In this document: one piece after another, positions 7,981 through 15,422 of the stretch
Numbering within the stretch: the stretch's first letter is position 1
How the letters are laid out: every line of letters begins with the position of its first letter
Source of the DNA: a virus
DNA: 29,991 bases
Virus record (IMG/VR): IMGVR_UViG_3300005264_000044
Location: 1 to 29,991 of that record
Direction: 5' to 3' (one strand)
The notes under the pieces: model-generated
Told to the model about the DNA's origin: nothing
Database searches by the model: none
Seen by the model: only the letters and a program-made list of their open reading frames with translations
Program-made: the position numbers and the translations under genes

Positions 7981-8190
7981 ATGGCAGCAAAAAAGAAACC
8001 CGTAGCGAAAAAGAAACCTGTAGCTAAAAATGCAAAAGCTGTAGCTAAAAATGCAAAAGCTGGTAAAGGAAACCCATTTGCAAAAGTGGCTAATGCAGGA
8101 AAAAACCCATTTGCAAAAAAAGCAGATATTAAAAAGAATCTTGCTCTTGCTAAGAAGAAAAAAGCAAAGGCGGGAAATAAGAAAAAATAA
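7981..8190 (+). CDS. Lysine-rich repeat protein (69 aa)
   Basis: A very basic, low-complexity protein: about 40% lysine and many alanines, built of short repeats (AKKKPV twice, AKNAKA twice, NPFAK twice). The composition is like histone H1 tails or bacterial basic nucleoid proteins, so binding to nucleic acid is a fair inference. No enzyme motif is present. It has its own near-consensus promoter (7900-7928) and a good ribosome site (AAAGGAAAG) before the ATG. It sits between scaffold and coat genes, next to a candidate structured RNA. It could be packaged with DNA, coat an RNA, or neutralise charge during assembly. The function is unknown. Confidence 0.75.
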   Translation: MAAKKKPVAKKKPVAKNAKAVAKNAKAGKGNPFAKVANAGKNPFAKKADIKKNLALAKKKKAKAGNKKK

Positions 8191-8250
8191 GAAGATTATA
8201 AAGTCAAATAAAATAAAGTTACAAAAGTTACAAAAAAACTATAATATTAC

Positions 8251-8278
8251 TTGACTTTATAAAAGAACGTGGTATAAC
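8251..8278 (+). promoter_or_regulatory. Promoter of the candidate non-coding RNA
   Basis: TTGACT (8251-8256), a 16-base spacer and TATAAC (8273-8278). The expected start, about 7 bases downstream, is 8285, the first base of a perfect 12-bp helix. No protein gene starts for 750 bases after it, which argues for an RNA product. Confidence 0.65.
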
Positions 8279-8284
8279 ACTGAT

Positions 8285-8910
8285 ACTTACTTTTGGAGTT
8301 GGGTTTCATTTCGTCTTACCAACGTTAAATTCAATAAGTCGATATAAGCCAAAAGTAAGTTTCTTATTTGTAGCCCCTGCTGAAATAATCTGTTATATTG
8401 TTTTAACGGTGATGCGTAATATAACAGTGAAATTTAAACTTGGAATCGTCTATTGACGTGAAATGACAGCTAAAGCCCCAGGGTATCGGTAGTGCCGATC
8501 AAACCACTTGGGAATTGAAATATTCCCTTTACTCGTGTAGCCTCTTTGCATTAACATAAATAAGAGGGAGTGACTTCTTAGGCAGAAGAGAAACAGTCAG
8601 TGGATAAATTACAAAATATAAGAACCTATAGATTACATAACTAATAATCGTTTAAAGATTTTTTATGCATGTTTTATTATTTTACATGTTAATTTATTTA
8701 AGTAGCTTAGTTGTTTATATGAGTTGTATATAAATTTGCAGTATAAGCTGTATAAACTATTTAAATAAATTAACATATATTATATATAATATTAATAAAA
8801 AATAAAAGTTCAGCAAAACTCTTGCACTTCTAAGTGAGTGAGATAAGATGGGGCGGAGCTTTGCCCTTCCTTGTTCTAATCAAATAATCTCTTATTTTTT
8901 TATTAATATA
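8285..8910 (+). ncRNA. Candidate large structured non-coding RNA (about 625 nt)
   Basis: No credible reading frame lies here, but inverted repeats cover most of the stretch. Helices seen: 8285-8296 with 8349-8360 (12 bp, perfect) enclosing 8298-8302/8319-8323; 8390-8399/8418-8427 (10 bp); 8447-8450/8455-8458; a three-part hairpin at 8477-8512 around 8485-8489/8495-8499; 8541-8546/8562-8567; 8574-8578/8584-8588; 8688-8705/8757-8774 (18 bp with one G-U) enclosing 8714-8720/8728-8734; and 8790-8805/8892-8908 (16 bp, one bulge) enclosing a GC-rich hairpin around 8850-8867. A T7 run (8895-8901) in the last helix may mark the 3' end. Size and phage context recall ROOL and GOLLD RNAs, but I cannot confirm homology. 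The 3' limit is uncertain. Confidence 0.68.
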
Positions 8911-8912
8911 GT

Positions 8913-8941
8913 TTGACAATAAGTAAAAACAATGTTAATTA
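8913..8941 (+). promoter_or_regulatory. Promoter of the first Vsr-like endonuclease gene
   Basis: TTGACA (8913-8918), a 17-base spacer and TAATTA (8936-8941). The expected start near 8948 coincides with the first base of a 7-bp helix in the leader. Confidence 0.5.
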
Positions 8942-8947
8942 CTCTTT

Positions 8948-9002
8948 GTGTGGATAGAGCTGTACACTCGAACGGTTTAGCACCTTACTAAACCTTCCAC
9001 AC
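8948..9002 (+). promoter_or_regulatory. Three-way-junction RNA leader before the endonuclease
   Basis: A closing 7-bp helix (8948-8954 with 8996-9002) encloses a small hairpin (GAG 8957-8959 with CTC 8967-8969) and a perfect 7-bp, 7-nt-loop hairpin (8974-8980 with 8988-8994). It lies in the 5' leader, 20 bases before the AAAGGGG ribosome site. It may protect the mRNA 5' end or control translation. It superficially resembles a tRNA but lacks T-arm and anticodon features. Confidence 0.45.
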
Positions 9003-9036
9003 CTACTTTATTAAGGAAAGCTAAAGGGGCTTAATT

Positions 9037-10908
9037 TTGACACATACAAATCAAAGTAAAACAGATATTAAACAAAAGTCTTTTATCGAACGTTCTAAAA
9101 AAATCCACAACAATAAATACGATTATTCTAAAGTTGTTTATGTAAAAGCTAAACAGAAAGTAATCATTGTATGTCCCATTCATGGTGCATTTGAACAAAT
9201 ACCAACTTCACATATACTTCATCATGGTTGTCCTAAATGTGGAACTATATCAGCCAATAAAAAAAGAACAAAGTCTAAACAGTTGTTTCTTGAAAAAGCT
9301 AAAAAAATTCATAATAATAAATATGATTATTCTAAAGTTGTTTATAAAACAACTAAAGTAAAAGTAGTTATCACTTGTCCTATTCATGGTGATTTTTTAC
9401 AAAAACCAGCTTTGCATATTAAAAAACATGGTTGTCCTAAATGTGCACATGAGAAAACAAGTTTATTATATACAAGCACACAAAAGTCTTTCATTGAAAA
9501 AGCTAATAAAGTACATGGTAACAAGTATGACTATTCTTTAGTAAATTATATTAAATCTATTATAAAAGTGAAAATAGTATGTAAAATTCATGGTATTTTT
9601 GAACAAGCACCATCAGCACACCTTTCTGGACAAAACTGTCCTGAATGTACATTAATAAAACTTGCAAGCAAAAACCGAAAATCAATTACACAAGTACAAA
9701 GTGAACTTGTTAGTAAATACCCTGATTATTTATTTCCTTATATAGAAAAGGAGTATAAAAATAATAAAACAAATTTAACTGTTATTTGCAAAAAACATGG
9801 TACATCTCAAAGATCATTTAATGATTTATTAAGGAAAAATTTTGCATGTGCAAAATGTGGTATTGAAAAAAGAGCAAAAGAATCAAAATTAAGTGTTACT
9901 GAAATTATTAATAGAGCAAATTATTGTCATAATAATAAATACACATATCCATATTTAAAAGATGAGTACATTTCTTGCGATATTCCTGTAACGATTACAT
10001 GTAAAAAACACGGTGATTTCCAACAAAGGATTGCAAATCATATTTTTAATAAATCTGGTTGTCCTAAATGTACTTCTTATGCTAAAATATCTAAAGGAGA
10101 AAAAGAATTATTAGAATGGTTATCACAATATACAAATGTTGAAAGTTCTAATAGAAGTATTTTAAATGGAAAAGAAATAGATTTATACTTGCCTGATTAT
10201 AATGTAGGCATTGAATATAATGGTAATTATTTTCATTCGGAACAAAATCATGTTTTAAAAAATTATCATTTAAACAAAACAAAATTAGCAGAGGAAAAAG
10301 GTGTTTACTTATTACAGTTTTGGGAAACGGAATGTTTATGGCAAATGCCAATAGTAAAATCAATTATTTTAAGTTCTATTGGAAAATCACCAAAAATTAT
10401 TTTTGCAAGAAAATTACAAGTAAGAAATGTAACAACAAAAGAAGCCAGATATTTTTGTATGCAAAACCATATACACGGATTTAGAGGTGGTAATCAATAT
10501 ATAGGACTATATAAAGATACTGTTTTACTTTCTTTATTAATTATTTCAAGTAATGGAGAGGTTGTGCGTTTTGTTAATAAAATTTATTATAATATTCCTG
10601 GTGCTTTTTCTCGTTTATTATCATATGCAAAGAATGTTAAATTCTCTTTTGTAGATAGACGACTATTTACAGGTACATCATATACTAAATGTGGTTTTAT
10701 TTTTGAAAGAAATACAAAACCCAATTATTTTTATTGTCATAAAAATACAAGGAAACCTGAATCAAGAATTAAATATCAAAAACATAAACTTAAAAAGTTA
10801 CTACCATTGTTTGATCCTGAATTAACAGAGGTGCAAAATATGGTAAATAATGGTTTTTTTAGGATATTTGATTGTGGAAATAAGTATTTTACATATGTAA
10901 AGAAATAA
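9037..10908 (+). CDS. Zinc-module Vsr-like homing endonuclease
   Basis: Likely a free-standing homing endonuclease of the EDxHD (Vsr-related) family. The N-terminal 350 residues hold five tandem modules of about 65 residues with the pattern F..KA...H.NKYDYS.V.Y....KV.I.C..HG.F.Q.P..H....GCPKC; the two CxxC/CxxxHG groups of each suggest zinc-bound DNA-reading modules. Modules 1-3 are well conserved, 4 and 5 diverged. The nuclease domain follows: D382 (EIDLYLP), E393 (GIEYNG), H400 (YFHSE) and LLQFWETE, then a C-terminal domain with DRR.FTG. The start is TTG at 9037, 7 bases after AAAGGGG (9023-9029). A paralogue lies at 15404-17224. Confidence 0.85.
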   Translation: MTHTNQSKTDIKQKSFIERSKKIHNNKYDYSKVVYVKAKQKVIIVCPIHGAFEQIPTSHILHHGCPKCGTISANKKRTKSKQLFLEKAKKIHNNKYDYSKVVYKTTKVKVVITCPIHGDFLQKPALHIKKHGCPKCAHEKTSLLYTSTQKSFIEKANKVHGNKYDYSLVNYIKSIIKVKIVCKIHGIFEQAPSAHLSGQNCPECTLIKLASKNRKSITQVQSELVSKYPDYLFPYIEKEYKNNKTNLTVICKKHGTSQRSFNDLLRKNFACAKCGIEKRAKESKLSVTEIINRANYCHNNKYTYPYLKDEYISCDIPVTITCKKHGDFQQRIANHIFNKSGCPKCTSYAKISKGEKELLEWLSQYTNVESSNRSILNGKEIDLYLPDYNVGIEYNGNYFHSEQNHVLKNYHLNKTKLAEEKGVYLLQFWETECLWQMPIVKSIILSSIGKSPKIIFARKLQVRNVTTKEARYFCMQNHIHGFRGGNQYIGLYKDTVLLSLLIISSNGEVVRFVNKIYYNIPGAFSRLLSYAKNVKFSFVDRRLFTGTSYTKCGFIFERNTKPNYFYCHKNTRKPESRIKYQKHKLKKLLPLFDPELTEVQNMVNNGFFRIFDCGNKYFTYVKK

Positions 10909-10944
10909 AAAAGTAAAAAAATTAAAAAAAGTTTCATAAAGTGC

Positions 10945-10972
10945 TTGACAAACACATTTTGAATGTTAAAAT
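10945..10972 (+). promoter_or_regulatory. Promoter for the major capsid gene
   Basis: TTGACA (10945-10950), a 16-base spacer and TAAAAT (10967-10972). A leader of about 145 bases separates it from the coat protein start. The match is close to consensus, as suits the most abundant virion protein. Confidence 0.65.
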
Positions 10973-11010
10973 CAAACTTAGCATATAATTATTTCTGAGA
11001 AATGATTGCG

Positions 11011-11087
11011 AATTGACCTTCTGGGAGGGTCGGAATTTATGAATTTATGTGTTTATGTATTTTTAATTTCGATTCTCATAATCGAAA
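11011..11087 (+). promoter_or_regulatory. Two hairpins in the coat mRNA leader
   Basis: Hairpin one: 11015-11021 with 11025-11031 (7 bp, one G-U, 3-nt loop), extended by AATT on both sides. Hairpin two: 11067-11074 with 11080-11087 (8 bp, perfect, 5-nt loop). An AGGAGG site follows, a few bases before the ATG at 11124. They may stabilise the leader or act as processing sites. Confidence 0.5.
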
Positions 11088-11123
11088 ATTTATTATTATA
11101 ATTTTTAACAGGAGGAAATACGA

Positions 11124-12269
11124 ATGGCTAATTTGTGGGAACACCCATCAATAATTGCATCAGAGGCACTTAGGTTATTGCAGGATCAACTTACTATCGC
11201 TAAAATGTGTGTGATTGACAAAACATCAGACTTTTCCAATAAATCAAATGGTTGGGCTGTTGGTGACACTGTAAGTTTCAAAACTCATGGTGACTACGTG
11301 GTTGATGAATTTTCTGGTTCAATTAATGTTCAAGATATTACAGCGTCCAAACGATCAATGACAATAGAGAAGTTCTTTGACGTATCTGTTGCGTTTACAG
11401 CAAGAGAAGAGGCACTTGACTTAGACTCTCTTTCAGAACAAGTATTACAGCCAGCAACTTATCGTCTTGCTGAAAAAGTAGATACTTATCTTGGTACAAA
11501 AATCCTTCAAGGTGCAGGTCTTTATACATCTTCTGGTTTACTTGCAAATGCTGCTGATGTAGCACAGGCAAGAAAAGCTGCTACATTACAGCAGTTAGAT
11601 CAAAATAGATATTGTCTTGTTGATTTAGAGGCAGAGGCTTCACTATTGGGGCAAACTTGGTTTAATCAATCCCAAACTCGTGGTCAAGAGGGAACAACTA
11701 CATTAAGTACTGGTAATATGGGTCATATTATGGGTATGGATTTTAGTTCTTCTATAGCATTCCCAACAAATGATGCATCTCCTCATACGGCTGGAACTGG
11801 AACTGGAAGTACAAATAATGGTACATCTGATAATGGTATTGGATCGTCCACATTAGTATGTACAGCATTATCTGCTGGTCTTGCTGATGGTGATAGAATT
11901 AAAATTGCAGGACTTCGCCGACCATTAATAGTAAATGGTACTGTTGCATCAAGTGCTACATCTATTCCTTTGGTAGATCCTATTACAGAAATCATCCCTG
12001 ATGCTGCAGCTATTACAGTTATTGGTGCTGGTGATGATCTTACATTTCATGGTGCTATTTTTGATAATCGCTCTATTGCCGCCGCATTTCCTGTATTGGA
12101 TCAACCTGGTGGAAAAGAAGCAGCTACAGCATCAAATAATGGTGTCAGTATTCGTGTAGTAAAAGATTACAATATTTTAACTAAGAATACAACTATGTCT
12201 TTGGATGTTCTATGTGGTGCATTTATGCTCGATCCTCGTAGAGTAACTTTATTGGCAAATCAAGCGTAG
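11124..12269 (+). CDS. Major capsid protein (P22 coat-like)
   Basis: Likely the main shell protein of the head. The 381 residues open with MANLWEHPSIIASEALRLL, matching the start of the P22 gp5-type coat family, and keep the family layout: an N-terminal arm, then GDTVSFKTHGDYVV, and a C-terminal DYNILTKNTTMSLDVLCGAF segment. About residues 215-300 are a Gly/Ser/Thr-rich stretch followed by a β-rich insert (DGDRIKIAGLRRPL ... GTVASSATSIPL), probably a surface or insertion domain. A strong AGGAGG ribosome site, its own promoter and a structured leader suggest high expression. Codon use is more varied than in the nearby endonucleases. Confidence 0.9.
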   Translation: MANLWEHPSIIASEALRLLQDQLTIAKMCVIDKTSDFSNKSNGWAVGDTVSFKTHGDYVVDEFSGSINVQDITASKRSMTIEKFFDVSVAFTAREEALDLDSLSEQVLQPATYRLAEKVDTYLGTKILQGAGLYTSSGLLANAADVAQARKAATLQQLDQNRYCLVDLEAEASLLGQTWFNQSQTRGQEGTTTLSTGNMGHIMGMDFSSSIAFPTNDASPHTAGTGTGSTNNGTSDNGIGSSTLVCTALSAGLADGDRIKIAGLRRPLIVNGTVASSATSIPLVDPITEIIPDAAAITVIGAGDDLTFHGAIFDNRSIAAAFPVLDQPGGKEAATASNNGVSIRVVKDYNILTKNTTMSLDVLCGAFMLDPRRVTLLANQA

Positions 12270-12283
12270 AATTTTTACAATAA

Positions 12284-12330
12284 AAAGTGTTTATGATTTT
12301 CTGATTTTCTGTATTTATTATAAACACTTT
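12284..12330 (+). terminator. Hairpin after the coat gene
   Basis: A perfect 11-bp inverted repeat (12284-12294 with 12320-12330) has a 25-base T-rich loop. No T run follows, so it may act as a weak terminator, attenuator or mRNA-end stabiliser that sets coat expression above that of the downstream connector genes. Confidence 0.45.
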
Positions 12331-12353
12331 ATATTTATTAAGAAGAGGTTTTT

Positions 12354-12554
12354 ATGAAACTTTACAAAGATGGGAAAGTTATAAATGCATCAAGTGAACA
12401 GGTTATCTTGATGGAAAAAGCTGGTTGGTCTAAAATTGACACGCCAGTTATTGTTAAAAAAGAAGTTCCTGTTCAAGAAGATGAAGCTCCTGAAAAGGAA
12501 ACTAAAGGATTTCAGACTGAAAGTAAAAAAAAGGTAATGCGTAGGAAAAAATAA
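12354..12554 (+). CDS. Small charged protein after the coat gene
   Basis: This 66-residue protein starts with a compact segment, MKLYKDGKVINASSEQVILMEKAGW, typical of short phage head-gene proteins, then turns into a charged, probably disordered tail (acidic at 44-50, strongly basic at the end, KKKVMRRKK). A ribosome site (AAGAAGAGG) precedes the ATG. The stop is immediately followed by the next start, so it is coupled to the connector gene. Function unknown; a head-accessory role is inferred from position. Confidence 0.7.
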   Translation: MKLYKDGKVINASSEQVILMEKAGWSKIDTPVIVKKEVPVQEDEAPEKETKGFQTESKKKVMRRKK

Positions 12555-13055
12555 ATGGCTTTAATTGCTACTGTAGGTGCTTCGGATGCTAATTCTTATG
12601 TAGAAATAGCTGAAGCCACTGATTATTATGCTGATAGGTCATACACAAGTGCTTGGGATGACTTTGATGATCAAGCTGGTGTTATCATATTGGCATCACA
12701 AATGTTGGATTGGTATGTTACATTTAAAGGTGTAAAAACTGACCCTACTCAAAGTATGGCATTTCCTCGAACAGGTGTTGTCCGTCCAAGTACTATTGCT
12801 GTAGCCGATGATATAATACCTTATGAAGTTAAGGTTGCCACGTTTGAACTTGCATTAGCCTCTTTAAATGGTGATTTAACTGTCACATCAGATTTAGAGG
12901 GTATTGATCAGGTTAGAGTTAGTTCCTTGATGATAAAGGCTAAAACAGAATTACAAGGAGCTTCTAAAAGTACACTTCCCGATAAAATTTGGGCTATATT
13001 ATCAGACCTAACAAATAGAAGTAAGTTAGGTACTGTTAGATTGATGAGGGCTTAA
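12555..13055 (+). CDS. Head-tail connector, DnaT-like family
   Basis: Likely the adaptor protein that binds under the portal. The 166 residues resemble the 'DnaT-like ssDNA-binding' family found in phage head modules: a SYVEIAEATDYY opening with helical repeats, W....D....A...AS.MLDWY, then a FPR.GV.... segment and a hydrophobic helix V..ATFELALASL. Despite the family name, the position after coat points to an adaptor, comparable with P22 gp4 or HK97 gp6. The ATG directly follows the stop of the preceding gene and has no separate ribosome site beyond the upstream A-rich sequence. Confidence 0.72.
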   Translation: MALIATVGASDANSYVEIAEATDYYADRSYTSAWDDFDDQAGVIILASQMLDWYVTFKGVKTDPTQSMAFPRTGVVRPSTIAVADDIIPYEVKVATFELALASLNGDLTVTSDLEGIDQVRVSSLMIKAKTELQGASKSTLPDKIWAILSDLTNRSKLGTVRLMRA

Positions 13056-13415
13056 ATGGGATTATTAAATGTTTTTGCAAACGGTGTTGAAACAGCATTT
13101 AAAACATTTAACGAAGCTGTAAAGGAAGGTGCATATACTGTGATTTTTGATGATGGTTGGGGGGGTAAAACCGAATCGTCAACAAATGTTAGAATTATAT
13201 GTGATACTTTTAAACAAGAAGATATACATACACTGATTTATGGTAATTTGATTCAACCTACAGATATTAAAGGCTTGATTCCTGGTGTTGATTTAACTGA
13301 TATAGTGGTTTCAACAAAAGATACTGTAAAAGTAGCTGATGTTGTTTATGCAGTTGAAGGTTTTGATGTAGATCCTTACAATGTTTTATATACTTTTTTA
13401 TTAAGGAAAACATAA
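13056..13415 (+). CDS. Putative head closure (stopper) protein
   Basis: A 119-residue, probably β-rich protein with no signature I recognise. In the order adaptor, stopper, gp10-like, tail terminator found in many siphoviruses, this place is that of the stopper that seals the portal channel. The middle (TNVRIICDTFKQEDIHTLIYGNLIQPTDIKGLIP) resembles a β-barrel surface segment. The stop-start junction with the previous gene is immediate (TAA then ATG), and the next gene begins on its last base, suggesting translational coupling. The assignment is mainly by gene order. Confidence 0.6.
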   Translation: MGLLNVFANGVETAFKTFNEAVKEGAYTVIFDDGWGGKTESSTNVRIICDTFKQEDIHTLIYGNLIQPTDIKGLIPGVDLTDIVVSTKDTVKVADVVYAVEGFDVDPYNVLYTFLLRKT

Positions 13416-13882
13416 TGGCTACAATGTTATCCACATTTATAAAAAGAATAGAAAAAAGTAAGGGCGTTAGTGCATCTATTATTAAAGCTGCTGATGAAAA
13501 ATCAACAGAATTATTAAGTGCATTACAACAACATTCACCAGTGGATTCTGGTGCTTTTCAAAGTGGTTGGGCTTTAGATACAAAAAAAGGTAGTAAGGGT
13601 ACATTGGTTTCTATCAGTATAACTAATAAAGCAAACTTACCTTATGCTGTTTTTATGTTGACTGGTGCTGATCCTCAATCTGCTCCTTGGTATTATCCAC
13701 ATGAAAAAACAGTACCAACAGGTAAATTAACAATGCAAGGTGGTAAAGTTTGGGCTGGTGGTTTAGATCCAGGACATGGTAAAACAGTTGGTGGAACAGT
13801 AAATAATGCTTTAAAAGCAGTTGATTATAAAGATGGTTTAAAACGAATGATAACTCAAAAATTTGTTGGTTTATATTTATGA
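13415..13882 (+). CDS. HK97 gp10-like neck/tail-completion protein
   Basis: The 155 residues hold the family hallmark of an N-terminal helix followed by a proline-rich segment LLSALQQHSPVDSGAFQSGW (about residues 31-50). A β-strand and an 'LPYAVFMLTGADPQSAPWYYPH' loop follow. Members of the HK97 gp10 family act in the head-tail joint, helping assemble or attach the tail. It begins on the last base of the previous gene and overlaps the next by 4 bases, so the genes form one tightly packed operon. Confidence 0.78.
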   Translation: MATMLSTFIKRIEKSKGVSASIIKAADEKSTELLSALQQHSPVDSGAFQSGWALDTKKGSKGTLVSISITNKANLPYAVFMLTGADPQSAPWYYPHEKTVPTGKLTMQGGKVWAGGLDPGHGKTVGGTVNNALKAVDYKDGLKRMITQKFVGLYL

Positions 13883-14322
13883 TTACTCGTGAAGAAGGAT
13901 TACAGGAAATATTTGAACGTGTTAAACTTAATAGAACTACATTGGGTTTAAAAGCATTCAAAAGAACCCCAACTGAACCTATAAATGATAATCAAATGCC
14001 TTGTATTTTTATGCATGAGGGTATTGATAAAGTTGTGGAGCATTCATCACGTCATAAAGTAAGTTATCCAGTAAAACGTGTAATGATAGTTACATTAGAA
14101 TTAGTTACAAATAAAAGTACAGATATAAAAGAATTATATAGAAATGTGAGACGTATAGTTTTTACACAAAGAGGGACTGATCCACCAATAACAAATCCTG
14201 TTATTGCAAACCAGACTTTTATTAGTGAAAATCGTACAGAAGGACCAACAGGCTATGGTTTACCTGATGTTTTGGGAATGAGCTTAGTCTTAGATATGTT
14301 TTATATAGACAATGGTTTTTAA
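13879..14322 (+). CDS. Putative tail terminator protein
   Basis: A 147-residue protein with a helix then a mixed α/β layout, as in the gpU-like tail terminators that cap the tail tube and bind the head. It has an N-terminal segment (TREEGLQEIFERVK), a charged middle and a final 'LGMSLVLDMFYIDNGF' β-strand. Gene order (after the gp10-like gene and immediately before the tail tube gene) is the main evidence. It overlaps the preceding gene by four bases (ATGA). Confidence 0.65.
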   Translation: MITREEGLQEIFERVKLNRTTLGLKAFKRTPTEPINDNQMPCIFMHEGIDKVVEHSSRHKVSYPVKRVMIVTLELVTNKSTDIKELYRNVRRIVFTQRGTDPPITNPVIANQTFISENRTEGPTGYGLPDVLGMSLVLDMFYIDNGF

Positions 14323-14350
14323 ATTTTTAACTTAATATGGAGGTTTTATC

Positions 14351-15367
14351 ATGGCTACAAGTCCAAGTACAGACAATTATTCCCTTGGAAAAGGTGTTGT
14401 ATATTTCAATCTAAAAAATGCTGCTGGTGTTTACACTGGTGAACGTGATTTGGGAAATGCACCTGCATTCACATTTAATATTGCTTTGGAAAAACTGGAT
14501 CACTTTAGTTCCCGTGGTGGTTTGAAAGCAAAAGATAAAGTTGTTGTTAGTCAAATCACACCAACAGTTGCATTTACTCTTGATGAAATTACAAAAGAAA
14601 ATGTGGCACTATTGACAATGGGTGAGCAAAATGAAGTTATACAGCCTGCTGGTTCAGTATCCGCTGAAGTAATTACAGCTAATTTAGATAGGCGTAGTAA
14701 ATTGGCTTTTACTGAAATAACTTTTGAAACACTACCATATGATACAGGTACAACAATATTTGTTGAGGGTGAAGTTGTATCAGGTGCTGGTGGTGCTACT
14801 GGTGTTGTATTAGCAGTAACAGGTGATGCTACAGCAGGTACTCTTACTATTGCTAAAACAAATACTGATCCTTATGTTGATGGTGAAGTTCTTTCAGGTA
14901 GTATTGCAGGTGATGCTGCTGTTAATTCTTTAACAGGTTCTATTGCTGGTACAGGTACACCAGTTGTTCTTGTACAGGATTCAACTGATACAATTACTTA
15001 TGTAGCAGGTACAGATTACGAAATTAATACTGTTTTAAAAGATGATAAAATTGGTAGAATTAAAATACTCGATGGTGGATCAATAGCTGCTGGTGATGAA
15101 CTTCATGTAACATATCAGTATAGGGCATGTACATATACAGAAGTACAAGCTCTTAAACAAACCCTAATGGAAGGTGAATTACGATTTGTTTCTGATAATC
15201 CTGTAGGTGCTCAACAGATGGTTCAAATTTGGAGATGTTCACTTACACCAACTGGTGATACTTCCTTGATTGGGGAAAGTTGGAGTGAAATAGCTATATC
15301 AGGTGAAGTACTTAAAGATGACGTAAATCATCCTGATTCACCTTATATGTCAATTACAATGGATTAA
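14351..15367 (+). CDS. Major tail tube protein
   Basis: Likely the repeated subunit of the tail tube. The 338 residues begin MATSPSTDNYSLGKGVVYF, then LGNAPAFTFNIALEKLDHFSSRGG, which resembles the start of phage tail tube proteins. The C-terminus (MVQIWRCSLTPTGDTSLIGESWSEIAISGEVLKD) completes the β-sandwich. About residues 130-265 form a Gly/Thr-rich insert of probable extra β-strands (AGTLTIAKTNTDPYVDGEVL, VAGTDYEINTV), perhaps an exposed decorating domain. A good ribosome site (ATATGGAGG) precedes the ATG. It is the last gene before the inserted reverse-strand pair. Confidence 0.82.
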   Translation: MATSPSTDNYSLGKGVVYFNLKNAAGVYTGERDLGNAPAFTFNIALEKLDHFSSRGGLKAKDKVVVSQITPTVAFTLDEITKENVALLTMGEQNEVIQPAGSVSAEVITANLDRRSKLAFTEITFETLPYDTGTTIFVEGEVVSGAGGATGVVLAVTGDATAGTLTIAKTNTDPYVDGEVLSGSIAGDAAVNSLTGSIAGTGTPVVLVQDSTDTITYVAGTDYEINTVLKDDKIGRIKILDGGSIAAGDELHVTYQYRACTYTEVQALKQTLMEGELRFVSDNPVGAQQMVQIWRCSLTPTGDTSLIGESWSEIAISGEVLKDDVNHPDSPYMSITMD

Positions 15368-15383
15368 AATTATTATATGATTG

Positions 15384-15422
15384 TTATATGAAAAAGGTAG
15401 TTGTTATACCTTTTTCATATAA
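15384..15422. terminator. Bidirectional terminator-like hairpin
   Basis: A perfect 16-bp inverted repeat (15384-15399 with 15407-15422, 7-base loop) lies between the tail tube gene and the reverse-strand endonuclease. Each arm holds a run of five A or T, so it may end transcription from both sides. The endonuclease stop (15404-15406) lies in the loop, and its last codons are in the arm. Confidence 0.7.

Noticed and set aside
8051-8254. Alternative frame over the lysine-rich gene
   Set aside because: It lies inside the better-supported gene at 7981, has no ribosome site and no recognisable features.
8948-9002. tRNA or tRNA-like gene
   Set aside because: The 7-bp closing helix and a 7-base loop look tRNA-like, but the T-arm is missing, the loop lacks U33 and the total length is only 55 bases.
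8948-9002. Hammerhead ribozyme
   Set aside because: A three-way junction is present, but the conserved CUGANGA and GAAA core sequences are not.
8191-9036. Group I or group II intron carrying the endonuclease gene
   Set aside because: No interrupted gene flanks it, an internal promoter precedes each part, and I could not find the P7 core, G-binding site or a domain V motif.
8285-9036. IscB-type HEARO/omega RNA with its nuclease
   Set aside because: The adjacent protein has no RuvC or HNH domain of the IscB type; it is a zinc-module Vsr-like enzyme.
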